Shown here piece by piece: positions 31,572 to 41,751 of a stretch of DNA of 64,000 nucleotides. Location: assembly GCA_963924555.1 (NCBI GenBank), contig OZ004585.1:2183488-2247487 (forward strand). Direction: 5' to 3'. Every line of letters begins with the position of its first letter. The first letter of the stretch is position 1. Under the pieces are notes generated by a model. The model saw nothing but the letters and a program-made list of their open reading frames with translations, was not told the origin of the DNA and ran no database searches. A program made the translations under genes and the position numbers. This DNA is from Crambe crambe (Eukaryota > Porifera > Demospongiae > Poecilosclerida > Crambeidae).

Positions 31572-32664
31572 TTTCTTTCTGCCTACGCATATGCCCTTGG
31601 TATGAAATCAAAAGGTGGGATAGATACATATTAATTTTTTTATAGAGAACTATACTTGCTCGTCCCCAGGTTTGTGGAGGCGGTCAATAGAGCACTCTTT
31701 GCACATGCGCCAAAAATCCGATTAGGTGGATTTGTAATCTACTCTCAGTCTTCTGTGACACATGATGCAATGTGCTGAATCTGCACTGTGGTAGACAGCT
31801 ATGTACTTCTTCTCGGACAGCTATGTGTCTTTTACATCCTATCTCAGCTGGGACAACCCCATCTAGTACTGAACAAGGATAGCCTGAGGCTGCATGTGAT
31901 TATAATCTCCTCTGGCTTAAATTATTATATTTTTTATATTATAATTTATACATACTAGCTATCTGTGGTTTTTTTGTATAATTATAGCTATGTATATTAT
32001 GTTCTTTGTTCCATCTCACAAATGTGGGTACGTCACACTAGTGATTGCACCCGGATTTGACTTCATCCTTGCATTATCTCATCCATTCAGCTCTTGTTCC
32101 AAGACCAGTTAACTAGTCATCCCTACATCACCTTCATTTATTAGAATAAATACTTGTTTCTTTCTTCTTTAAAAAAAAAAATCTTTTTGCAGGAGGATAT
32201 TGGAGCTGTAGCTATCTACTCATTATAGCTGATTTTGTGATATCTTTTTGTAGGAAGTAGTTAGCACTTTTTTTTCCCCTTAAGTTATTATAACTGTTTT
32301 TAATATTAATTCTATGTTATGCTGAATAAAGTTCATAGAGTGGTAGGGGAAGGAGGCAAGGTGGTCTGTAGCTGTTCTTGTTTCATGGAATTTAATTTCA
32401 TACCTCTTGTGGTAAGGGATTAAAATCTTCTAACTAGCTGAGTTCATAGATAAAAGAAGGTGAAGGGATAGAGAGCTACGATCAGCCTGTCTTTCGTTCT
32501 AAATAATGCACAACTCACTGGGCTCGAGAAAGCTTACCATTCAAAATTTACATGCTGTTGTTACAGCTCAGCTAATAGCTAGCTAGGATAACTTACCTTA
32601 GAGCTGACTATTATTCTGTTCTATCTATGCTCGAAATGGCTTTTTGCTTCGATGAGATCGAGAG
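31572..32664. other. Non-coding region
   Basis: No gene. At 32115-32153 is a lone arm of the hairpin type (TAGTCATCCCTACATCACC then AGAATAAATACTTGT). The rest is AT-rich with T homopolymers. Nothing else recognised. Confidence 0.35.
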
Positions 32665-32676
32665 TCATGGCAACTA

Positions 32677-32939
32677 TTTTTTTTTTCAATTATAGTGAAT
32701 ATCATTAAACTGAACTGATGAAACAATGAAATTAAGGTGAGTTACAAGTCAAGCAGTATCTTGCGAACAGGCCAATCTGCTGTCATTGATTGCCCGATCT
32801 ATGGTGCCCCCATCGAGTTCCAGATTGTGGTGAGCGGGCTGACCAGCACGAGATCTTGATCCACGCAGGCACATGATAGCAGACCTTAGGAGGGAAAAAC
32901 TTAGCCAATCCATCGTTTGACTATAAGGTCTGTTTTGTT
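32677..32939 (-). mobile_element. 5'-truncated copy of the non-LTR retrotransposon
   Basis: On the minus strand the last 60 or so codons (RPYSQTMDWLSFSLLRSAI then CLRGSRSRAGQPA) match the end of the protein encoded at 35245-38463 (QTYSSTMAWLRCSLSFALLR, CIRGARSAAGRAA). A short 3' UTR and a poly(A) tract follow (T run at 32677-32686). A 13-bp direct repeat TCATGGCAACTAT flanks it at 32665-32677 and 32940-32952. This is a typical product of incomplete target-primed reverse transcription. Confidence 0.8.
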
Positions 32940-32952
32940 TCATGGCAACTAT

Positions 32953-34140
32953 CGTTTATTACACATGCGCGTAATGTTCAATTTCTTTGTTGTATACGGC
33001 TTTGACTAGACTGTTGTCTCTGCTGTTACTTTCTGGCATGTAGTTGATGTTCTCTTATGCTCTTGGCTTTCCTGTTAAGTGTTGCCTGGCGTGGCCTGTA
33101 GGATGCACATACATGTATCGCCTAGACAGTCTAATCGCCAGCGTTGGCGAGGCCCATAGGGCTAATACAACTTTAATTGCACAGACACGCGCTTTTATCA
33201 CTCACCAGTTTACGGAAGTATCCGGAGAGAGTGTTTGTGGTCAAATTCACTTCTTTTAGTTGTAGTGCCGAGATTTTCCCTTTACAGAAGGCATAAAGCT
33301 GCCTGTAGCTGCACCTTGCACGGTACTAACTCCACTATAATTTTAATAGCAAATGCAGCTGCACGCGCGAAGCAGCTGCTACATTTTTGTGGTCTTTGAT
33401 GTTGTGATAATCAATCGTGTTGTGGGCTGTGACATTTGTATTTCACACTTCCTGCCACTACTTCGAAGGTATGTAGAGCTCCTCCTATTATAAGTGGCAT
33501 GTTATGTGTAATAAAATTAACTGTCCATTAGTGCATGTCTGTAATACAGCCTTTGCTTTATAGAGCCTTTGAATGCTACTCATAGCTTGAAGCTATACTG
33601 TTCATTGAATATACAACAATTAGTAATGGCCTACTAAATAAGAATGGTGTGTTGGTATTAGCTATTAGCTAGCAGTAGTCCATCCAAATCTTTTACTATA
33701 GCTATACACACACTATAGCAATGACAACCCTTGCCCATGGACCATGTCACTCTGTAAGCAGTGATCATTCAGATACACACTTAAAAATATCGATTGACTA
33801 TTAATCATCATGGGACACTTTCAGACACGGATACCTCTGCCAGGCTTCCATGAAACAAATCGGAAGGAAAACCCTTAGCTAACATTAAAAATTTCCATCC
33901 TTGATGGCTGCCCAACCAAGCAGGTAGCTACGAACAGAAACAATTTGTTGTACTCAGAACTGTAAAAACTGACATACAGCACCACCAATCTTTTAATACC
34001 CCAGGCCAACCCCAGATAAAGTTGATATTCTCTCTTGATAGGTACAGATGTGTATCACATACGTTTGATACTATTATGTTTCCTGGGATTAAGATTTTTA
34101 TCCAATTGAGCAAGAGTTACACTAAAGATGCTATAGGTTC
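32953..34140. other. Non-coding region
   Basis: Small open frames (33044-33259 plus, 33928-34113 minus) have no recognisable product and no splice context. One patch is CpG-richer (33355-33380). Nothing else is supported. Confidence 0.3.
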
Positions 34141-34299
34141 CTGAATCAGAATGCCCTTATCTCTCTTTGAACTCTATCCCAGAAGAGCTACTACCACACT
34201 TTATGTTTGTACTCCTTTTTCATGGGATCGGGAATACCAGTTTTCTCTCTACATTCTATCATTTTTCTCCTTCATCAATAATGAAACACTGTGTGGTTC

Positions 34300-34925
34300 A
34301 CTAGGACATTAGAGATGTGGCATCATGCAACTTCCAACGACATTGGTAAGTTAGCTGTTTGAGAAATGTAATTAAGATTCGATTTCTAGCTCATTGACAC
34401 ACATACATTTACCTGTATAGCTGGAAATGGTTGGATGGAAAAGTCCAAAGTGTCTTAGACGTTCCTGAAAACATGGCAAGAGTTCAGGAGAGGTTGGATT
34501 TTATTTTCAATGGGTGTGGCTAAAAATTGAAGCATACAAATGTGGACCAGGATGCAAATGTGTCAACTGTTTAAATAGCTACCATGACAACAGTCTCAAT
34601 CATCCTGAAGCAGTGATGGAGCTGTAAACATTGATGGACTTCAGAAACAGAATGAAGAATTGATAGGAGATAATATAGAGAGTGATGAAGAACATGAACT
34701 AAATGAAAGACAGGATGAATGGGTGTGATATTTGTATTTTACAATACTTACATCCACAAAATTGCTACTGTATATTATACAAGCATTACAGCACAGGATC
34801 CAGCTAGAATCTGAAGTGTCCACTGCTAGGAACGAAAATTCTAGCAAGAAACACTATGACGTGATGAACCTAGCCAAGCAACAGAGGCAACATATAGCTG
34901 AATTTTCTGCCTGTTTATAGCTTGC
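34300..34925 (+). pseudogene. Possible decayed gene fragment with a Cys-rich motif
   Basis: At about 34535-34580 a plus-strand frame reads EAYKCGPGCKCVNCLNSYHD, the signature of Cys-rich (CRC/tesmin-like) segments often seen in sponge and cnidarian element proteins. Acidic codons follow (DEEHELNERQDEW, about 34685-34725). Stops and frame changes break it on both sides. It could be an element relic; no full domain remains. Confidence 0.3.
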
Positions 34926-35116
34926 AACAATGTTTACTGTGCAGTAATACTTACCTAGGTTTCATCTTTAGCCGAAAGTGCTCTCCATATTGCTTCTTCG
35001 GCTTCTAAGAGGCAGTTACAGTCCATACAAAACACCCGCACAGTTTCTGTTTTTCGACTACAATTTATGACGTCATCGCTAATACGTGGTAATTAATTAC
35101 GTGCATGCACTGGCGA

Positions 35117-38100
35117 TTTTTTTTTTTTTTTTTTTTCAGTGTAGGAGATAAAATAGTGTAGAAGATGGATAAAACAGTGTAGAGGATAAAACAGTGTAGA
35201 GGATTAAAAAACAAAAGTGAAAAAAGGGTCAACAATTCATGTGTTCAGTCTGTATATCCTGCTTCCGAGGATGCAAGGTCAACAGGAGGGAGGGGATCTC
35301 TGGCTGCCCGTCCAGCAGCTGAGCGGGCCCCTCTGATACACTGGATGGACGATCGTAGAAGGGCAAAGCTCAGCGAGCATCTCAGCCAGGCCATGGTGGA
35401 GCTGTACGTCTGATCTCTTTTCTGGGCAAGCATAGAAGCCAGCCTCTTATAGCACACTGTTGCTGCAGCTCCCATGCCTCCAGTCAGGGATAGTACTAAA
35501 GGTGTAAATGTGCCATGTTCTATCTCCCTCACCCGCTGGTCATAGGCCCGTTTTTTGAGATTTTCATGCTTTCGATAGCAAGAAGCAATGGGCTGGCTGT
35601 TTGACTGTGCGTGGGGGTTGAACACACGGATGTCGAAAAATGCCTTCTCATGTCTACCTCCCCAGAATCCATTGGCGGCCACGTCCAACCTGGCACCATC
35701 GGTGGCAATTGCAGATGCTCCATCAAGGGTCTCCCCAGACAGCGGTTGCAAATGTGGTTCAGTGCATACATCATGACAGACCTCCGACAGTAGTGTGGCC
35801 GTGAAGTCTCTCACTTCATTATGGCGCAGGGTGGGGAAGCCACCCTTGGGGCATGAAAGGGCATGTTGGATGGAGAACGACACACCACAAGCACAGTGAG
35901 TTGGAGTGTGAAGAGGAGACCAACCATATCTCAGAGCAAGGGCATCACGAAACGCACCCTTATGGAGGGAGAAACCAAGCTCCCTGATTGGGAGGGACGT
36001 TAGCCAGCTCGAGGCACCCCTTTCTTGGGCCAAGTCCATGGCCCGCTGCAGGGAACCTGGTAACAAGTTCTGGACAGCCGACACAGCCCTTGTCTCCTGG
36101 GTCCTTTTGCTGGTCTTCAGTTCAGATTTTGCGGAAATTTGAGCAGCAATGCACTCATAGGAGTACTCATCACACTGGGTTGAGATTTGGGTGGCTAATG
36201 GACCTGCAATGGCTGTTGAAGCAGCGTACTCGTGCAGAGAGGCCTTGGTGGGATTTACAATGGCCAGCCCCCCCAACCTTGTAGGGAGAGCAAGAAGGTC
36301 ACGTACGGTATCATCTGGAGGGGCCCTGCCAGTCAGTGCCGGAATAAAGGTGGTACGTAGAAAATCCTCCAGAGGCTCCAATTGGGGGGCTATGTCAGGA
36401 GTAGATCTGCAGAGATACGAGAACTTATGCAGGAAGCCGTGGGTGAAGGCTGCATAGGCTGCGTGAGGCTGAGACTTGGTAATGTCCACTAGAACCTGCA
36501 ATTCACTGACCCAGCTGTTAACCTTCTCTCGGACAAAATCTTTTGTGTAGTCATCAGTACCCAGTGGAGCTCCCAGGTATGGCCTCCCATGACAGGTGAT
36601 ATTGACATTGGTATCATGGAACACCTCCTTCGCCCTATCAAGGTGCTCTTCCTTGGTCACCAGCCAGGTCTTGGAGGCGTTTGCGAAGTAGCCAAAAGCT
36701 GGACCGATCCTGGATAGCTTGTCCCACCAGGAATGGACAGAAGCAAGGCCTCCAGATGCCGACGCATCATCAGCATACCAAACCTGCTTCACCTCCCCTT
36801 CACTATCTAGGTGTCGGATTAGTGGGATGGTGGCCAATGCATAGAAAGGCATCGCAAACGGATCTCCTTGGGTGGTACCTTCCTCAGATGATAGAGTGAC
36901 ACCGTCAACAAACAGTTCAGTTGGTACTCGGTAGGTGTTGATGAGGGCAGTAGCTAGTGAAGGACAGATGTATTGGACATTGTGGAGGGCAGTCTCCCTG
37001 TTGAGTGAATTGAAGGCATTACTCGCATCAACTAAGAGAACAGCTTCCACGGCGTCTGTACCCAACTCTTTCCTCACAGAGTGTATTGCTGCCTCAATGC
37101 CAGCAATCTGCCCCCCACAAAGTTGTCGAGTCCCAGCAGCCTCCTGAACATCCTGTTTGGTGACATACAGAATGGCCTTAGCGATAATCCTCCGGACAGT
37201 TTCGCAGACCCCGATGGGGCGCACACCCGGGCACTTGTCGAGGGCAATCAGCCGACAGGCCAGGAAACTTGAGAGACCCTTGGGATCCACCAGGGAGGTG
37301 CAAAGGCGTCTTGCAAAGAGGGCGAGAGAGTGGCACAGCTCCTGTGAGGGGGCATGAAAGGATGTACATAGCCTTCTCCAGCAATGAGCATCAAGACCAG
37401 AAGGGCCTGCAGCACCCTTGGTCGATAAGGCTGCCGAGCGGATGGAGCTCGCATCAATGTTGTCAAAGATGACAGGATGTATGGTTGGTGGATCGGGACA
37501 GTTTGCAAGAAGAGCATCAGTAGAGGCAGGCTTGGCAGAAGGGTGCTTGGACTTTAATACATCCAGGACGGTGGATGACAATGGGTCATCCTTGTTGACG
37601 TGGTCCGATACTCGAAGCACACCTCCTGCCCCCCTACTTGTGAGGAGGTCCAAAGCAGCACCAGTCTTGCCCCTGAACATCAAGTTGGAAAAAATCCTTG
37701 CCACATTCTGGTCCTGCTTCTGGCGCGGGGCTCCCCTGGGGCCCTTGGGTAATCGCTGCTGAAGACACCTGCCTTCTTCCAGGAGAGTACAGATATCACC
37801 CTTTGTCCAGAGACCCATGCGGCGCTCTAGACAAGCAATTAGCTCCTTGGTCCTCGCTTTCCGTGAGGGTTTTTGGAGGGTGAGAACTGAGAGTACCGTA
37901 ACAGCTCTCATGGCGACAGGTTCCAGGGCAGACTCCTCTGCATGGGCCCTGAATAGTCTAGCCAGCTCCATCACAAACTTCTTACCCGCCTTCCCCTGGG
38001 GCACTTGAAAGAGGTTTCTCCTCCAGTGCACAACCTCCTGATAGGCTGTAGCTAGGGTGGCTGAAAATGATGATGAGTCGAGGTCACCCCACCTGAAGGT

Positions 38101-38513
38101 CGAGTTAGCCATTAACTTAGGAGGGGGTAGCAGGTGGGCATTAGATGGAGTGGGGCCAGACAGGGCATCTTCTGTGGCAGACGTGGAAATAGTAGCTGGT
38201 GATGGAGGGGGTGAGGGGGTTGGTAGTGACAATTGTAAGGTCGGCTGGGGCATGCACGAAGCTGAGCGAGGAGTGGCAGCTGGCTGTTGTGTACTGGCCG
38301 TCGAAGTTAGAACTGGCGCTGAGCGTGGGGCTGATGGCTGCATCATGTTCGAGCATTTGCCCCTTCTAGCAGGCAGGCAGGTGGTGCAAATCCTCCCTGC
38401 CTTCACACACGCACAGTTTCTACACTTGCCATCGGTACCATTACACCGGCAACAGACAGTCATCTTGCTTCAGACGCCTGTCAAGGGTCGATCTGTCCCA
38501 AGTTTAAAGGTCG
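35117..38513 (-). mobile_element. Near-complete non-LTR retrotransposon with restriction-like endonuclease
   Basis: On the minus strand: a 50-bp 5' leader, one long frame (38463-35245), a short 3' UTR with three TCCTACACTG/TCCTCTACACTG-type repeats, and a 20-base poly(A) (T run at 35117-35136). The direct repeat ACTGGCGA at 35109-35116 and 38514-38521 is the target duplication, so 5' and 3' ends are both defined. The element is GC-rich (over 55%) in a GC-poor region. A truncated relative lies at 32677. It inserted about 570 bp upstream of the first exon of the PARP-like gene. Confidence 0.85.
35245..38463 (-). CDS. Retrotransposon polyprotein: Cys cluster, reverse transcriptase, restriction-like endonuclease
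   Basis: 1072 codons without interruption. Residues 4-38 hold a tesmin/CRC-like Cys cluster (CCRCNGTDGKCRNCACVKAG then CTTCLPARRGKC), a probable nucleic-acid binding end. A Ser/Pro-rich linker follows to about 120. The reverse transcriptase lies at about 330-640, with LLVDASNAFNSLNR (motif A Asp), TTQGDPFAMPFYALA and the catalytic VWYADDAS at about 563. The C-terminal part has a C-x-C-x7-H-x3-C knuckle (CACGVSFSIQHALSC, about 856) and then RLDVAANGF..EKAFFDIRVF, which fits a PD-(D/E)XK restriction-like endonuclease. This order matches the R2/NeSL/CRE-like branch of LINEs, whose usual N-terminus is C2H2 and Myb rather than tesmin-like. It nicks the target and reverse-transcribes its RNA there. 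No lesion seen, so possibly active. Confidence 0.85.
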   Translation of the reverse strand: MTVCCRCNGTDGKCRNCACVKAGRICTTCLPARRGKCSNMMQPSAPRSAPVLTSTASTQQPAATPRSASCMPQPTLQLSLPTPSPPPSPATISTSATEDALSGPTPSNAHLLPPPKLMANSTFRWGDLDSSSFSATLATAYQEVVHWRRNLFQVPQGKAGKKFVMELARLFRAHAEESALEPVAMRAVTVLSVLTLQKPSRKARTKELIACLERRMGLWTKGDICTLLEEGRCLQQRLPKGPRGAPRQKQDQNVARIFSNLMFRGKTGAALDLLTSRGAGGVLRVSDHVNKDDPLSSTVLDVLKSKHPSAKPASTDALLANCPDPPTIHPVIFDNIDASSIRSAALSTKGAAGPSGLDAHCWRRLCTSFHAPSQELCHSLALFARRLCTSLVDPKGLSSFLACRLIALDKCPGVRPIGVCETVRRIIAKAILYVTKQDVQEAAGTRQLCGGQIAGIEAAIHSVRKELGTDAVEAVLLVDASNAFNSLNRETALHNVQYICPSLATALINTYRVPTELFVDGVTLSSEEGTTQGDPFAMPFYALATIPLIRHLDSEGEVKQVWYADDASASGGLASVHSWWDKLSRIGPAFGYFANASKTWLVTKEEHLDRAKEVFHDTNVNITCHGRPYLGAPLGTDDYTKDFVREKVNSWVSELQVLVDITKSQPHAAYAAFTHGFLHKFSYLCRSTPDIAPQLEPLEDFLRTTFIPALTGRAPPDDTVRDLLALPTRLGGLAIVNPTKASLHEYAASTAIAGPLATQISTQCDEYSYECIAAQISAKSELKTSKRTQETRAVSAVQNLLPGSLQRAMDLAQERGASSWLTSLPIRELGFSLHKGAFRDALALRYGWSPLHTPTHCACGVSFSIQHALSCPKGGFPTLRHNEVRDFTATLLSEVCHDVCTEPHLQPLSGETLDGASAIATDGARLDVAANGFWGGRHEKAFFDIRVFNPHAQSNSQPIASCYRKHENLKKRAYDQRVREIEHGTFTPLVLSLTGGMGAAATVCYKRLASMLAQKRDQTYSSTMAWLRCSLSFALLRSSIQCIRGARSAAGRAARDPLPPVDLASSEAGYTD

Positions 38514-38521
38514 ACTGGCGA

Positions 38522-39088
38522 TTAGACTGTATAAGACTTATTACACGAGTCAGCGCAGCTGACGAGTGTAATAAGTGATTTATTCTTACAGTACACAACA
38601 TATGTCACAACTAACAAGTCTAAGGAGTGTTTATAGCCATCATATAAACATACGTCTGTAGGAAGCTGTTATGAGAACCTGTAATACTCACCACGAAGCA
38701 CTTTAGATAAGCCTAGCAGCCTACCGGGCCCTACAAACAACTAATGCACTTCGACAAATCGCTGTAAGATTCAATTAAGCTTCCCTATCATCTTCAGAAA
38801 TGTCGGCCAAAAAGGTTACTAGGCCAGTCTGCGCATGCGTAGTATACCGTTGAATATAGCCGTTGAATATGGGGATTTATTCAACGGCTCGTCTATGGGG
38901 AAAATATACTAGTGGGCGTGGTCTGCAACAATGCGCATGTGATCGTGATCGTGACAGACGCCCGCGCGTGACAATTTCCCCGCATATTGAATCCTCCCGC
39001 CCGCGGCCCGCAGCACTTATGTGATGTCTTCTTGGACAGGAAACTAGGATTTTATATTAGTGGCCACTGCGCGATCTGTGTAATACGT
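38522..39088 (+). promoter_or_regulatory. Probable promoter region of the PARP-like gene
   Basis: 38535-38575 has an inverted repeat (ACTTATTACACGAGTCAGC against GCTGACGAGTGTAATAAGT). 38935-39010 is unusually CpG-rich (GACGCCCGCGCGTGAC, CCGCCCGCGGCCCGCAGC) and lies 80-150 bp before the ATG at 39089, as expected for a promoter or transcription start. The call is an inference from composition and position. Confidence 0.4.
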
Positions 39089-41680
39089 ATGGCTACCGAA
39101 AAAAGTGGCGGTTTGGAACCAAGCCAGCTGGAACCAGTAAGTTCTATAATTATAGTGCCACCGTTATAGCTGTAGGATATGCCAACCTTTAGAGAACGCA
39201 TTATCACAGTGTGATCCAAAACTTATGTAGGTATGAACCCTTATAATAGGAAAGCAAGGGTTCAGGAACCTGCTTTCACAGTTTCTAACAGTAGTTGTGC
39301 CAGTCATAGCAATGCTGCACAATCATGACATAGAATGAACTGTGGTATACAAAAGTTTACTATACGAATGTGACCAGACCCTTTTCTTTCATGCTGCCCC
39401 AATAAAAAGGAGGTTAAGGGTCAGACTGTAACACCATAAACTTTCTGTTTCTACATTAAAACATAATACTAATATGGTATTGCAGTGGCGGATTTAGGGT
39501 GGTTCCTAGGGTTCCATGGAACCCCCCTTTCATACAATAAGGCTGGCAGAATCTTGGCAGAGACTCTAAGCAACTTATAAGAGTCTCCTAACCTACGTAC
39601 TACTAATTCGATCTTCTTATTCTACGATCGATCGCGGGCTCCGCCTTTTCCGGAACTGTTTAGCTAGAAAGGGAATTTCCCACTGCTACGTGTTGTTTAT
39701 AAGCACCAACAGCTAGCGGTGGATTGCATGTCGCTTGACACTAGTACTTCAGCCAGCAAGGTCACATGGACCAATCAGATTCATGCTGACATCATATCAT
39801 TGCCTACAAATCTGATTGGTCCATGTGACCTCGGTGGCTGAAGTACTAGTGTCAAGCAACCTGTATACAGCCTATAGTGGGTAAAGTTTAACCAAAAGGG
39901 TGTGGTTAGGTAAAGTGGGCGTGGCTAAGCTAAAAAATTTTCTGCGCTTGCGCGCGGATACAATTGGAACCCTCCTTTCCATTTTTCTAGATCCGCCACT
40001 GTATTGTTCAGGCCTGTAACAATCAAACCCTTTTATCAAGTTTTTAAAGTGTGCATGGTGTGCATGGACATATAAAAAAATCATTTGGGCTGGACCCAGT
40101 GTAGCTATATATACCAAAAAGATATGGTTAGCTATGTAGGGATGGTATACTCTGGCTTTATAGTCTGTAGCCTCTTGTCAAACAACCCTTGCTGCATAAC
40201 ATTGCCAGAATTTAGAATTATAATGCCCACCTGAAATTAACTAGTTCATAATTATTACAACCAGCGAATGAGCACATAAAATAGCTGATAGGCCCCAACT
40301 CATTTATGCTTAGGCTTAGCTAAGATATCGATACTAATATCAGAGACTCTCTAATTGGGGATGGCATGGGATTGCCCCATTGGACTAGCTAGTACTTAGC
40401 TTTTTGTTTCATAGCTAACTCCAGAATGCCTTCAATGTGCTAGGACTCAAGTATAAAGAGCAGAAGACCAAGCAGTATCATTTTACAGCAACTTCTAAAA
40501 TCACCGCCTTCCGGTAGCACGTCATTTTCCGACCTGCTAGCTTTCAACCTATGACAAGGCAGACATTTTTGTTTCTTGCACCAATGCACGTGTGCTAGAA
40601 ATATGCCCCGTGTCAGGAACTCCCTCCCTTCATCTCACGAGTTGTTAGAACCACACTCCCTTATGTACGTACAGACATCCCTTGTGCACTGTTGATGTGA
40701 TAAAGGAGACATAGCTAATAAGATATGAATAATGAAATGTGCTCTCATGGGACTCCAGCATAATTGGAATCATAGGCACTGATTGCATTCCTATTTAATG
40801 AATGTATTTTAAGCCACCTGTGGTAGTGTGAATGTTTAAACCACCCTAACCCCCCAGAACCTTTCTTATAGAACATTACATAATCATTATTACTAGCCTG
40901 CACCCACAGAATATCTGTGGCAATCTTATTTTTCATTTGAAATTGCATGCTATTGGGGCTGGTTTATTCTAGCTAAGCCTATGCTGTGCTCTTCTTCCTC
41001 CAGTGAGGGCTTTCCTGTGCAGTTTTCTTGCTTGCTATCTAGGCTTGCTACAGTCCTGCATTCTTTGCTGGCCTAGGGCTGGGCTTGCAGTAGCCATTGA
41101 CCTTTGAACCGTATTTCTCTTTTTCTTTCTTTCTCCCCTCACTTCTTTGTGACGTTGGACTCTTAGAGCGTCAAGATTCATTGTTGAGTCAAGTCCATAG
41201 CTAGAAACTTGAGTGCTTGGGCGTATTGGGAGCAGTTTGATCTGCCCTTCCTTCCTTGCTTTGAGTTTGCATGTTGCCACGAGTGACACGCATGCGCGTT
41301 ATTAATTGACCTTTGAACTGTGACAGACATACGTACAAGCGTATTAATATATAGATCAGCTATTATATCATCTCATGTGAGTCCCAGGAAAAGGCGTGGC
41401 AGGCTTCATTCGATTTTTGTCAATCAACCCAGTTGATTTTTGTGATCTTCTACTATAATTTCTGACACCCCGCCCCCTTGATTCTTGGAATTTAACCTCG
41501 TGTCTGACTAGCGAATCTCTAGACATATTTACTGTCACCCAGGGTGCTGTAACGATTGATTGATCAAAAAGAGCTATTTATAAATGGTGTGTGTGTGTGG
41601 GAGTGAAATCCTAGAAACCATTTATTTTTTGAATATCAATCATTCCCACTGAACCCAACGTGTGTCAGAGCTTGCTAGGT

Positions 41681-41751
<71 letters not shown>

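Noticed and set aside
36681-38578. Many plus-strand frames, e.g. 38057-38578
   Set aside because: Antisense to the GC-rich retrotransposon frame; no start context or known domain.
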